From an uncultured Lachnospiraceae bacterium (GTDB taxonomy: Bacteria > Bacillota > Clostridia > Lachnospirales > Lachnospiraceae), in assembly GCA_958444395.1 (NCBI GenBank), contig CAUCOL010000017.1, forward strand, positions 1 through 11,510: DNA of 11,510 bases. Direction: 5' to 3'. The notes beneath the pieces are model-generated. The model saw nothing but the letters and a program-made list of their open reading frames with translations. It made no database searches and was not told the origin of the DNA. The translations under genes and the position numbers were made by a program. Shown one piece after another: positions 1 through 7,813 of this stretch. How positions within the stretch are numbered: the first letter of the stretch is position 1; every line of letters begins with the position of its first letter.

Positions 1-611
1 AAAGCACCTTCTTGCGGTGTCTGAATCTGCTGGAGACGCCAACCGGCGGTTCTATTCTATACGATGGAAAGGACATCACCGAGAAGAAATTTAATAAAAT
101 GAAATACAGAGAAAAGGTGGGCATGTGTTTCCAGCGGTTCAATCTGTTTCCGTTTATGACCGTACTGGAAAATGTGACCTATGCACCGATTCACCTTCTT
201 AAGACGTCGAAGGATGCAGCCCGCAAGGAGGGGCTGGAGCTTCTGGCAAAGGTAGGACTGGAGGCGAAGGCAGATGTGTACCCGGATACCTTATCCGGTG
301 GACAGCAGCAGCGAGTTGCGATTGCACGTTCGCTGGCAATGCATCCGCGTGTCATGCTGTTTGATGAACCGACCTCTGCATTGGACCCGGAGCTGGTAGG
401 CGATGTATTGGAAGTTATGCGTGATCTGGCAAAGGAAGGCATGACGATGGCAGTTGTTACCCATGAGATGGGATTTGCACACGATGTAGCAAATCGGGTT
501 ATTTTCATGGATGGCGGCTATGTAGTAGAGGATGGCTCACCGGACGAGATCTTTACAAATCCGAAGAATGAACGTACGAAGGCATTTTTGTCCCGTGTCT
601 TGAATAAATAA
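1..611 (+). CDS. Polar amino acid ABC transporter ATP-binding protein (5' end outside window)
   Basis: This is the ATPase subunit of a GlnQ/HisP-type importer, which hydrolyses ATP on the inner face of the membrane to drive amino acid uptake. The reading frame is already open at base 1: the first codons read (GK)STFLRCLN, the end of the Walker A motif. The true start therefore lies before the window, and the TTG at 12 is internal. Other visible motifs are the Q-loop (Gln at 132-134, context FQRFNLFP), the signature LSGGQQQR (291-314), Walker B VMLFDEP (351-371) and the switch histidine (462-464, context VTHEMGF). The family usually has His after FNLFP, and here it is Phe. The stop TAA at 609 is 14 bases before the permease start, so the two are almost certainly co-transcribed. 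A substrate-binding protein is not visible and may lie upstream. The substrate (glutamine, cystine, arginine or another) cannot be read from this subunit. Confidence 0.95.
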   Translation, partial: STFLRCLNLLETPTGGSILYDGKDITEKKFNKMKYREKVGMCFQRFNLFPFMTVLENVTYAPIHLLKTSKDAARKEGLELLAKVGLEAKADVYPDTLSGGQQQRVAIARSLAMHPRVMLFDEPTSALDPELVGDVLEVMRDLAKEGMTMAVVTHEMGFAHDVANRVIFMDGGYVVEDGSPDEIFTNPKNERTKAFLSRVLNK

Positions 612-625
612 GGAGGTACACTGCT

Positions 626-1342
626 ATGAGAGTATTACAGAATCTTGATTTTGCAAGAGCCTGGAACGAACTGCTTCCCAAACTGTTAGGTGAGGCTCTT
701 GGCATCGTATTATTAGTCACTGTTGTATCATTTGTTTTGGCAATCGTATTTGGATTTATCCTGGCACTGGGACGGCTGACCAAAAGCAGAATCTTAAATG
801 GTATCGTAGTTGTATTTCAGGAGATTATTCGTGGTACACCACTGCTGGTACAGTTAGTATATATTTACTATGTATTCCCTCTGTTGATCGAGATTATTGC
901 CTATTTATTCGGCAATCCGGATTATACCTGTAACATGTCCGCAGTAACTGCCGGCATCATCGGTATGACGATCAACTATGGTACTTATATTTCCGAGGTA
1001 ATCCGTTCTGCGATCGTTTCCATCGACAAAGGACAGACGGAAGCAGCATTGGCACTGGGATTTTCTCCCCGTCAGGCGATGTTTCGGATCGTAATTCCAC
1101 AGGCATTTAAAAATTCGATTCCGGTCATCGGAAACTATCTGCTGACGCTGGTAAAGGATACATCCCTGATGGCTTATATCACAGCACCTGAGCTGCTGCA
1201 GACCACGAAGGCATATACATCCCAGACATTCCTGACAATTGAGGATTATACGATTCTGGCTATGGTATACCTGGTAATCTGTCTGGTATTATCCTTCCTG
1301 ATTAAGTTTACAGAGAAGAAAATGAATCGTCATAAAAGATAA
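626..1342 (+). CDS. Polar amino acid ABC transporter permease, HisM/GlnP family
   Basis: This 238-residue integral membrane protein forms the translocation channel for the preceding ATPase. A hydrophobic helix at about residues 20-48 is followed by the family motif EIIRGTPLLVQ (about 66-76), more membrane segments, and the cytoplasmic EAA loop (context EAALALGFSPRQAMFRIVIP), which docks onto the ATPase. Two hydrophobic stretches near the end (about 180-200 and 210-232) are followed by a basic tail. The length is normal for the family. The ATG at 626 is set by GGAGG at 612-616, nine bases upstream. This is the only permease gene here, so the transporter probably uses a homodimer. Substrate specificity is not determined by sequence alone. 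Confidence 0.95.
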   Translation: MRVLQNLDFARAWNELLPKLLGEALGIVLLVTVVSFVLAIVFGFILALGRLTKSRILNGIVVVFQEIIRGTPLLVQLVYIYYVFPLLIEIIAYLFGNPDYTCNMSAVTAGIIGMTINYGTYISEVIRSAIVSIDKGQTEAALALGFSPRQAMFRIVIPQAFKNSIPVIGNYLLTLVKDTSLMAYITAPELLQTTKAYTSQTFLTIEDYTILAMVYLVICLVLSFLIKFTEKKMNRHKR

Positions 1343-1372
1343 TCGGTCAAAGGCCGGAAGGAGGTAAAGATT

Positions 1373-1981
1373 ATGAAGAGAGTAATTATTACGATCAGCC
1401 GTGAGTTTGGCTGTGGCGGCAGGGAAATCGCGCGCAAACTGGCGAGCGAACTGGGAGTAAAGTTTTATGATAAAGATCTGGTAGATATGGCAGCGCAGAA
1501 AGCGGGGGTACATATTGATGTATTTAAAAATACGGATGAGGTCGTTGTAAAACGGTCGTCCGGTAGATTATTCCGTGAGTTTGGATACGGTTCATCCACA
1601 GCCTTTTATTCGGAACAGGCGATAGAGGCACAGGCACAGGTGATCCGCGATATTGCGAACAAACAGGAATCCTGCATTATGTTTGGCCGTTGCTCCGATT
1701 ATATCCTGCGGGAGCATCCAAATGTAATTAACTTTTTCCTGTATGCACCGCTTGCTTACCGTGTGAGACACATTGCAAAGGCATATGAACTGGATGACAG
1801 AGAATCCGCAAAATTGATTAAGCGTGTCGATAAGCAGCGTCACAATTATTATAAATATGTAACAGGGCAGAACCGTGGTGACAGAAATGGAAAAGACCTG
1901 CTGATCGATGTAGAGGCATTTGGTGTCGATGGCACCGTAGAGATGATGAAGGATGCAGTGGAATATCTGTATCATGACTAG
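1373..1981 (+). CDS. Cytidylate kinase-like family protein (Cytidylate_kin2 type)
   Basis: This 202-residue protein belongs to the P-loop nucleotide kinase-like group resembling cytidylate kinase. The N-terminal strand leads into SREFGCGGREIA (residues 9-20), the atypical glycine-rich loop of this family. It lacks the usual GxGKS/T lysine of classical kinases. FYDKDLVD (31-38) and FGRCSDYIL (104-112) are further family hallmarks, and an Arg/Lys/Tyr-rich stretch (about 151-164) resembles a lid region. It is not the housekeeping cytidylate kinase Cmk, and its substrate is unknown. An AAGGAGGT ribosome binding site (1358-1365) precedes ATG 1373, 30 bases after the permease stop, so it is probably the last gene of the transporter operon. 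A link to transport is suggested by position only. The stop is TAG at 1979. Confidence 0.88.
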   Translation: MKRVIITISREFGCGGREIARKLASELGVKFYDKDLVDMAAQKAGVHIDVFKNTDEVVVKRSSGRLFREFGYGSSTAFYSEQAIEAQAQVIRDIANKQESCIMFGRCSDYILREHPNVINFFLYAPLAYRVRHIAKAYELDDRESAKLIKRVDKQRHNYYKYVTGQNRGDRNGKDLLIDVEAFGVDGTVEMMKDAVEYLYHD

Positions 1982-2015
1982 GCCAGCTTCTTTTTCTCAA
2001 AATCTTATATATATT

Positions 2016-2056
2016 AAGAGGGGTATCCACATTCGGTGGAGCCCCTCTTGCTTTTT
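2016..2056 (+). terminator. Intrinsic terminator of the transporter/kinase operon
   Basis: AAGAGGGG (2016-2023) pairs perfectly with CCCCTCTT (2042-2049). The stem continues with a T-G wobble, a bulged A, and an inner five-pair stem TCCAC/GTGGA closed by the loop ATTCG (2031-2035). Five T residues (2052-2056) follow. It lies 34 bases after the kinase-like gene's stop and is a strong factor-independent terminator. It ends only about 10 bases before the ribosome binding site of the next gene. Confidence 0.9.
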
Positions 2057-2084
2057 GAAATAAAGGAAGGGAGGAAGTATCAGG

Positions 2085-3023
2085 ATGCTTTTTTCTTGTA
2101 TTAATACCGTATTGATCTTTGTATGGATGGTAGTACCCGGATATATAGGAACCAAAAAAAGGATCGTTAAGTCGGAGCATATGGATGGACTTTCGACTCT
2201 GCTGGTAAATTTTCTTTGGCCGGCAATGGTTATGCATGTGATGCATACTTCCCGGTTCAGTGTGGAAATGGTGCAGACGGCATGGTATACAGGTGCCGTA
2301 TGTCTGGTGGGCTATATTCTGGCAGGAATGCTTGGGTACGGTTATTGGAAGATACGCAGGATCCACCCCTCTTTACGTGGGCTTCTGACCTTTGCCGTGA
2401 CGATCGGAAATACGGGCTTTATCGGTATTCCTTTTGTCAGCGTGGCATTGGGACAGAAAGCCGTATTCGTTGGTTCGATTGCCGAACTGGTCAACGATCT
2501 GCTCATATTTACACTGGGCGTGGTGATTTTGCGCAGCGGTCAGAAGACAACTGTAGAAGAAAATCCGTTCAAGGAGATGCTTTCGCCGGGATTTATCGGG
2601 GTATTGATCGGCCTGGTGTTATTTGCTTTTCAGATCCCGCTTCCGTCCAGTATAGAGAAAGCGTTGGAGTTTTTCTCGAATGCCACCACAGCGACAGCAA
2701 TGTTCCTGACCGGGGCACAGCTGGGCGAGGTTCCACTGGGAAAGCTGCTGCGGGAAAAACGTATATACGAGGTGATCGTATGGCGTCTGTTGATTATTCC
2801 GGTATGCATGGCAGCCGTGTTATATCTGATACCGGGCCGGGGCGATGTAGATCAGGCGATCGTGCTGATGTTTGCAATGCCGGCGGCAACCTGTCTGCCG
2901 GTATTTGCCAGGCAGTATAAGCTGGATTATCAGACAGCGACTACCTGTGTGATGCTGTCTACGCTGCTGTTGATGCTGACTTTGCCGGTATGGCTGGCAG
3001 TAACGAATATATTGTTTCGGTGA
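2085..3023 (+). CDS. AEC-family (auxin efflux carrier-like) membrane transporter
   Basis: This 312-residue, about ten-helix membrane protein belongs to the Mem_trans/AEC family. Bacterial members move organic acids such as malate or other small metabolites, and many remain uncharacterised. Hydrophobic segments fall near residues 4-22, 37-55, 65-88, 98-118, 126-149, 168-185, 196-214, 231-249, 257-272 and 285-308. The conserved broken-helix motif GNTGFIGIP is at 108-116. The second-half counterpart is the MPAATCLPVFA stretch (about 265-275), followed by STLLLMLTLP (292-301). The length is typical. The ATG at 2085 is supported by GGGAGG (2069-2074). It sits directly behind a terminator, so it is probably a separate unit or depends on read-through. 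The substrate cannot be told from sequence. Confidence 0.92.
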   Translation: MLFSCINTVLIFVWMVVPGYIGTKKRIVKSEHMDGLSTLLVNFLWPAMVMHVMHTSRFSVEMVQTAWYTGAVCLVGYILAGMLGYGYWKIRRIHPSLRGLLTFAVTIGNTGFIGIPFVSVALGQKAVFVGSIAELVNDLLIFTLGVVILRSGQKTTVEENPFKEMLSPGFIGVLIGLVLFAFQIPLPSSIEKALEFFSNATTATAMFLTGAQLGEVPLGKLLREKRIYEVIVWRLLIIPVCMAAVLYLIPGRGDVDQAIVLMFAMPAATCLPVFARQYKLDYQTATTCVMLSTLLLMLTLPVWLAVTNILFR

Positions 3024-3031
3024 TCTGCACA

Positions 3032-3060
3032 TTGCACAACTTCCCGGAAGAGGGTATCAT
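3032..3060 (+). promoter_or_regulatory. Candidate promoter for addB
   Basis: TTGCAC (3032-3037) and TATCAT (3055-3060) are separated by exactly 17 bases. The -10 matches the vegetative consensus at five of six positions, but the -35 only at its first three. Transcription would start near 3067, giving a leader of about 60 bases to the ATG at 3126. This is a visual match only. Confidence 0.4.
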
Positions 3061-3110
3061 GGTACATAGTGGATAAATACATGAACTTGCTATGCACAGA
3101 GTTCTCAGAT

Positions 3111-3116
3111 GGGAGA
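3111..3116 (+). promoter_or_regulatory. Ribosome binding site that decides the addB start
   Basis: GGGAGA lies 10 bases before the ATG at 3126. The in-frame GTG at 3069 and ATG at 3081 have no comparable purine-rich site. The protein from 3126 begins MALHFILGGSGRGKS, the expected AddB N-terminus, with the Walker A loop within the first 15 residues. The candidate promoter would also start transcription at about the position of the GTG. Confidence 0.7.
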
Positions 3117-3125
3117 AAGAAATAT

Positions 3126-6100
3126 ATGGCGTTACATTTTATTTTGGGAGGATCCGGCAGAGGGAAGAGCTATTATCTGAATCACCGGATCGCAGAGCTT
3201 GCAACGAAGGAGCCGGGGCAGCAGTTTATCATGCTGGTACCGGAGCAGTTTACGATGCAGACACAGCGGGAAATGGTACGTATCAGTCCGGGTGGCGGCA
3301 TCATGAATATAGATGTGCAGAGTTTTGTGCGTCTGGCGTACCGGATCTTTGGCGAGACCGGGGCAGGCAGTCTTCCGGTGCTGGATGATATGGGGAAGAC
3401 GATGATCCTGCGTAAGGTGCTGGCGGATCGGCAGGAGCAGCTGCAGTATTTTGGAGCAAATATCCGCAAGAAGGGATACGTGGCAGAGATCAAATCATTT
3501 CTTTCGGAATTGCTGCAATATGGCATGGGTTCTGAGCAGATCGGCGATATGATCGAGGGTGCTGCCGGACATGCTGTGCTACAGAGAAAACTGCAGGATA
3601 TGCAGGTGGCATACGATGCTTTTATGGAATATCTGAAGGAGAATTATATTACATCGGAAGAAGTCTTAAGCGTGCTTTGTGATGTGGTATCAGAGTCAGA
3701 GATCCTGCGGGATGCTGTCGTGACATTGGATGGCTTTACCGGCTTTACGCCGATCCAGTACCGGCTGATCGAGCAGCTGCTGATCTGTTGCCGGGAAGTA
3801 TATGTGACGGTGACGATCGATGCCGGAGAGGAGCTTCTGCGGGTTGGTCCCAAGCACCGGCTGTTCTATATGAGCCGGAATATGATGCATCATCTGCGGG
3901 AACTGGCAGAGAAGAATCATATAGAGGTGTGTCCGGAAATATGGACAGGTCAGGAAATAGGACAGACGCGGTTTGCCCAGGCTCCGGGGCTGGCATATCT
4001 GGAACAGACACTGTTCCGGTTTCCGGTCAGAGCCTATCAGGGTGTGCCGGAGGATCTGTCGATCCATGTACTGCGTCAGCCGGAGCAGGAGGTTTCTTTT
4101 GTGCTGGAACAGATACTTGCGCTTCGGCAGCAGGGAGAGCGGTACCGGGATATTGCAGTAGTTACCGGAGACATGGAGGTCTATGGAACCATTGCGGCGC
4201 AGGCATTTGAGAAAGCCGGGATTCCCTGTTTCATTGATCAGAAAAAAAGCATCCTGACACATCCAGTCGTCGAAATGCTCCGTTCTTTGACCGACGTGCT
4301 TCTGTCCGATATGGCATATGAGCAGGTTATCCGATTTCTGCGTGGAAGATACAGCCCGCTGGCGGGAGCAGAGATGGATCTGCTGGATAACTTTCTATTG
4401 GCAACCGGGATCCGGGGACAGAAGAAATGGCAGGAGCCGTGGTCCTGTGGTTATGCCTTTTCGCTGCGTGATGAGGAAAAGGTACAGGTGATGGATGAAC
4501 GGATGAACGGAATCCGGGAAAGGGTCTGGACTGCCCTGGGAACCATTTATGGGGAAACAGTCAGAGGAAAACATACGGTTCATGCATATGCAGCCGGTTT
4601 TGTGCGCTTTCTGGAGGAGCAGAAGATATACCGGAGGATACAGAAGGATATCGAGAGATTTCAGGAGCAGGGAGATTCGGAGCGTGTTCGTGAATATGGA
4701 CAGATCTACGAGATCATCCTGGGGGTCTTTGACCGTCTGGTGGAGCTGCTGGGGACAGAGGAGATGACACTGCGGGAATTTCGGGAACTATTGGACACCG
4801 GATTTTCAGAGGCGAGGGTTGGTCTGATCCCACCGGGAGTGGATCAGGTCGTCGTAGGGGATATTTCGCGTACCCGTTTGTCGAAGGTACGTCATTTATT
4901 TTTCCTGGGAGTCAATGACTGTAATATACCAAAGGGTGCCGGCGGTGGTGGCATCTTATCGGACGCAGAGCGTGATTTTCTGCAGACGCAGGATTTTACA
5001 CTCGCACCGACGGCAAGAGAAGAGGTGTATACAGAACAGTTTTATCTATATCTGAATCTGACAAAACCGCAGAAGCATCTCTATCTGTGTTATTGTGAAA
5101 CAGGCAATGACGGTGTGTCACAGAATCCATCGTATCTGATCGACCGTGTGCGAAAGATCTTCCCGCAGCTGGAGGTATCCGTAGAGGAAGTACGTCAGGA
5201 TACGGAGCATATTCTGGGAGACGACCAGGGGATTTCTTATCTGATCCGCGGTCTGCAGAGGAGCCGTTTTTTGGACACACGCTGGCAGGAGATATACCGG
5301 TATTACTGGTCTGAGCCGCAGAGACAGGCGCAGATCCGTCCACTGGTTGAGGCTGCTTTTTACCGGGATGGACATAGTATGCTGTCAAAGGAAGCGGCGA
5401 AAGCCCTGTATGAGACCGTATCGAATGGAAGTACTTCCCAGCTGGAGAAGTATGCTTCCTGTGCGTATTCGTATTTTCTGCAGTATGGTCTGCATCTGAA
5501 TCAAAGGGCGGAGCATGCAGTAGAGTTTTTTGATATTGGAAACATTGTGCATGAGGCATTGGAGCTATATACGAAGCAGCTTCTGGAGGAACAGATCCGC
5601 TGGCAGGATCTGTCAGAGGAGCAGCAGCACGTCCGCGCGAATCAATGTCTGAATGCCGTCGTGGAAGAATATAAAAACGGATTATTATATGATACGCACC
5701 GTGACACATATATGATCACAAGACTGCGCCGTATCCTGCAGCACACGGTATGGGCGATCACAAGCCAGATGCAGGCGGGAGATTTTGCAACGGTGCAGAG
5801 CGAACTGGCATTTAAGCAGATACAGGGGCCGATGAATCTGCTGGGACGTGTGGATCGTGTGGATCTGCTGGAACAGGATACGGCAGAGTATGTTACGATT
5901 ATTGATTATAAAACAGGACGAAAGGATCTGTCATTGTCTGACCTGTATTTTGGACTGCAGATGCAGCTGATTATATATCTGGATGCGGCAGTAGAACAAA
6001 GAGAATACAGTCAGAAGGAACGAAAGATGGTGGTACCCGCCGGTGTTTTTTATTATAATATCGAGGATCCGATGCTGGAGGGCGCTGTGCCGGAAGAACA

Positions 6101-6542
6101 ACGGGAGCAGGCAATCTTAAAGGAGCTGCGTCTGCGTGGGCTGGTGAATGAGGATGATCCGGTGCTTCCGTCGGTAGATCACCGGTTTAAGACCGAGTCC
6201 GGTGAATTACCTTTGTCTGCAGTGTCTCTGGTGGCTCCGTTTGAGACCGATAAAAATGGAGCCTTAAAAAAGAAATCTTCTGCGATAACGACAAAAGATT
6301 TCCGACAGCTGATGCAATATACGAAGAAGAAAATACAGACGATGAGTCAGCAGATTCTGGACGGTCATATTGAGATGAATCCTTACCGCCGCATGGATGC
6401 AAGTGGAATGACAGGATGCAGTTATTGTCCGTATCATTCGGTATGTCAGTTTGATGTCCGATTTCCGGGGCATGCCTACCGGAGTATACCGAAGCTGTCT
6501 GATGACGATGTATTCCGCAAAATAAACGAGGAACAGGAATAG
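3126..6542 (+). CDS. addB: ATP-dependent helicase/deoxyribonuclease subunit B (AddB)
   Basis: AddB partners AddA in the helicase-nuclease that resects double-strand breaks and prepares ends for RecA, the Firmicute counterpart of RecBCD. From ATG 3126 the protein has 1138 residues, normal for AddB. Its N-terminal Walker A loop GGSGRGKS is at 8-15. The family lacks a full set of helicase motifs and uses this half for Chi recognition. The C-terminal nuclease domain shows H809 (GNIVHEALE), D910/D913 (GRVDRVD) and the catalytic D927-Y-K929 (IIDYKTG). Four iron-sulphur cysteines are present: C779 and then C1098, C1101 and C1107 (C-x2-C-x5-C). The spacing matches the well-studied Bacillus subtilis protein almost exactly, so the subunit looks fully functional. 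An in-frame GTG at 3069 would add 19 residues but is disfavoured. addA normally follows directly, but here an opposite-strand gene lies between. Confidence 0.97.
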   Translation: MALHFILGGSGRGKSYYLNHRIAELATKEPGQQFIMLVPEQFTMQTQREMVRISPGGGIMNIDVQSFVRLAYRIFGETGAGSLPVLDDMGKTMILRKVLADRQEQLQYFGANIRKKGYVAEIKSFLSELLQYGMGSEQIGDMIEGAAGHAVLQRKLQDMQVAYDAFMEYLKENYITSEEVLSVLCDVVSESEILRDAVVTLDGFTGFTPIQYRLIEQLLICCREVYVTVTIDAGEELLRVGPKHRLFYMSRNMMHHLRELAEKNHIEVCPEIWTGQEIGQTRFAQAPGLAYLEQTLFRFPVRAYQGVPEDLSIHVLRQPEQEVSFVLEQILALRQQGERYRDIAVVTGDMEVYGTIAAQAFEKAGIPCFIDQKKSILTHPVVEMLRSLTDVLLSDMAYEQVIRFLRGRYSPLAGAEMDLLDNFLLATGIRGQKKWQEPWSCGYAFSLRDEEKVQVMDERMNGIRERVWTALGTIYGETVRGKHTVHAYAAGFVRFLEEQKIYRRIQKDIERFQEQGDSERVREYGQIYEIILGVFDRLVELLGTEEMTLREFRELLDTGFSEARVGLIPPGVDQVVVGDISRTRLSKVRHLFFLGVNDCNIPKGAGGGGILSDAERDFLQTQDFTLAPTAREEVYTEQFYLYLNLTKPQKHLYLCYCETGNDGVSQNPSYLIDRVRKIFPQLEVSVEEVRQDTEHILGDDQGISYLIRGLQRSRFLDTRWQEIYRYYWSEPQRQAQIRPLVEAAFYRDGHSMLSKEAAKALYETVSNGSTSQLEKYASCAYSYFLQYGLHLNQRAEHAVEFFDIGNIVHEALELYTKQLLEEQIRWQDLSEEQQHVRANQCLNAVVEEYKNGLLYDTHRDTYMITRLRRILQHTVWAITSQMQAGDFATVQSELAFKQIQGPMNLLGRVDRVDLLEQDTAEYVTIIDYKTGRKDLSLSDLYFGLQMQLIIYLDAAVEQREYSQKERKMVVPAGVFYYNIEDPMLEGAVPEEQREQAILKELRLRGLVNEDDPVLPSVDHRFKTESGELPLSAVSLVAPFETDKNGALKKKSSAITTKDFRQLMQYTKKKIQTMSQQILDGHIEMNPYRRMDASGMTGCSYCPYHSVCQFDVRFPGHAYRSIPKLSDDDVFRKINEEQE

Positions 6543-6544
6543 AA
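6537..6544 (+). repeat. 8-base direct repeat GAATAGAA, copy 1, across the addB stop
   Basis: GAATAGAA spans the addB stop codon (TAG, 6540-6542). The same eight bases recur at 7929-7936, just before the addA ribosome binding site. The pair brackets the acyltransferase gene and its leader. With A-rich flanks, a chance match is quite possible. Confidence 0.5.
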
Positions 6545-6563
6545 GTTTATGGTGGCAGGAAAG

Positions 6564-7616
6564 CTACCGATATGCAAAAAATTTCTGGCGCAGAACGTCG
6601 ACCAGCACACCAGCCACGAAAAGGATGCATACCAGAGTGAGCATAAAGACTCCGGTGTACGGAATATGGGACAGCTGTGGGAGCAGCGTGCCGCAGGCGA
6701 GCATTTCACAGATATGGAATACCTTATTCTCATGGAACAGATAGACACCGAACATATAGGATGCAAGTGTATTTACGGCACGGCTTTTAAAATGCAGCCG
6801 TTCAAACAGATAGAACAGTTCGACTGCCAAAAGAAGCATCATAAAGGAATAGCGCATACTGTTTCCGGTGGTGTGAACCAGGATATCTTTTATATAGGCA
6901 TTCATCGTAATATATGTCAGCAGCTGCTTGCTGAAGACAAAGGCAGCGTAGCTGATCAGCAGACAAAATCCGGCGTGTCTCCGGATAAAGCACTGTTCGC
7001 CGTACAGCTTCAGATAAGCGGTCAGGAAGTAGACATAGCAGAGCCAGAGCCAGTCACCGGCCAGTGTCGTTGCCTGGTTATCCTGGGTCAGTGTCTGGAA
7101 TAAAAACATGCATGCACTGACGATAAGAAGAGATCGCCGATAGGTATCCGGGGACAACTCCTGTGCCAGCTGGTTTAAAAGCGGAATGGTCAGATACAGG
7201 AAGACATATGCCGTGATAAACCAGTAGCGGTTTGTCCAGAACGGCGCCAGAAGGGCTCTTAATTCCACGCTGACGACATCGCGGTAAAAGTGAAAATCAC
7301 CGATCGCACATTGGTATAGGATATGTAATATAAATAAAAGAATACAGTAAAAAGCGGTTTGTATCAGCAGCGGCTTTAATTTCTGAGGAGATGTTTTGCG
7401 TCCGACCAGAAACCAGGCACTGATCATAACAAAGCAGTTTACACCCCAGAGTCCATACCAGCGGACGCCATGATAGAACAGCATCTGCAGCGGAGTAAAG
7501 CCGGAGGTGTCGATGTAGCGGAAGGTATGGAAAGCGACGATCATCAGCATAGAGACGATGCGCAGAAGTTCAAAGCCGGATTCACGGATTGGTTTGTCAG
7601 GTGTCGTAGTGTTCAT
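6564..7616 (-). CDS. Acyltransferase-3 family membrane protein (putative glycan/cell-surface O-acyltransferase)
   Basis: This 350-residue protein belongs to the acyltransferase-3 family, whose members move acetyl or other acyl groups onto surface sugars at the membrane. R19 and H30 in the first membrane segment form the R-x10-H pattern known from catalytically important residues of the family (context FELLRI ... AFH). Hydrophobic segments recur near 17-34, 54-71, 83-101, 132-150, 163-175, 189-203, 216-232, 255-271, 283-296 and 322-341. GVYLFHENKVF (290-300) resembles the conserved late-helix motif. The ATG at 7616 has GAGG (7623-7626) six bases upstream. The frame is open 69 codons further, to an ATG at 7823, but that lies upstream of the predicted transcription start. 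The TAG stop is 21 bases from the addB stop, tail to tail. The gene sits alone between addB and addA, and its substrate is unknown. Confidence 0.88.
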   Translation of the reverse strand: MNTTTPDKPIRESGFELLRIVSMLMIVAFHTFRYIDTSGFTPLQMLFYHGVRWYGLWGVNCFVMISAWFLVGRKTSPQKLKPLLIQTAFYCILLFILHILYQCAIGDFHFYRDVVSVELRALLAPFWTNRYWFITAYVFLYLTIPLLNQLAQELSPDTYRRSLLIVSACMFLFQTLTQDNQATTLAGDWLWLCYVYFLTAYLKLYGEQCFIRRHAGFCLLISYAAFVFSKQLLTYITMNAYIKDILVHTTGNSMRYSFMMLLLAVELFYLFERLHFKSRAVNTLASYMFGVYLFHENKVFHICEMLACGTLLPQLSHIPYTGVFMLTLVCILFVAGVLVDVLRQKFFAYR

Positions 7617-7627
7617 TGAAAGCCTCA

Positions 7628-7638
7628 TTTCTGAGCGA
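7628..7638 (-). promoter_or_regulatory. Segment next to the acyltransferase RBS, complementary to the upstream hairpin loop
   Basis: On the plus strand this reads TTTCTGAGCGA, the exact reverse complement of TCGCTCAGAAA at 7704-7714, which is the hairpin loop plus three stem bases. In the minus-strand transcript the segment ends one base before the GAGG ribosome binding site (7626-7623). Pairing with the loop could therefore influence translation initiation. Function is inferred. Confidence 0.45.
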
Positions 7639-7682
7639 TGATAATAACGGCAAAATTGCACTTTGGATGTGATGCACCTATC

Positions 7683-7692
7683 TGCCGGAAAG
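7683..7692 (-). repeat. 10-base direct repeat flanking the leader hairpin, copy 1
   Basis: TGCCGGAAAG on the plus strand directly abuts the hairpin arm that starts at 7693. It is identical to 7727-7736, which lies 44 bases away on the other side of the hairpin. Confidence 0.7.
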
Positions 7693-7722
7693 GCTATTTG
7701 TTTTCGCTCAGAAACAAATAGC
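7693..7722 (-). promoter_or_regulatory. Perfect 11-bp hairpin in the acyltransferase leader
   Basis: GCTATTTGTTT (7693-7703) and AAACAAATAGC (7712-7722) form a perfect inverted repeat around the 8-base loop TCGCTCAG (7704-7711). No T-tract follows on either strand, so it is not an ordinary intrinsic terminator. It lies in the predicted leader, about 70-105 bases before the start codon. It could be an RNA control element or a protein-binding palindrome. Confidence 0.65.
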
Positions 7723-7726
7723 TCTA

Positions 7727-7736
7727 TGCCGGAAAG
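7727..7736 (-). repeat. 10-base direct repeat flanking the leader hairpin, copy 2
   Basis: This is an identical copy of TGCCGGAAAG, four bases from the outer end of the hairpin. The two copies plus the palindrome form a repeat-hairpin-repeat unit of about 54 bases. Confidence 0.7.
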
Positions 7737-7813
7737 AACAGAAGCATCGGTTTTACATATGTTGACCGGATGGATCTGCTGCAGGTTGATCTGGAAGTTA
7801 TCATATCTAAAAC

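Noticed and set aside
3069..3125. GTG at 3069 as the addB start
   Set aside because: It has no ribosome binding site, lies at the predicted transcription start, and the family N-terminus begins at the ATG at 3126.
4996..5709. 237-codon minus-strand open frame inside addB
   Set aside because: Its composition is that expected from the reverse strand of addB. The sense frame carries conserved AddB sequence throughout.
6551..6568. Stem GGTGGC/GCTACC between the convergent stops, considered as a terminator
   Set aside because: It has only six pairs including one wobble, overlaps the acyltransferase stop, and no T-tract follows on either strand.
6549..7103. 184-codon plus-strand open frame directly after addB
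   Set aside because: It is antisense to the acyltransferase, lacks a ribosome binding site and recognisable motifs, and the minus-strand frame has clear family features. Its position after addB is tempting but unsupported.
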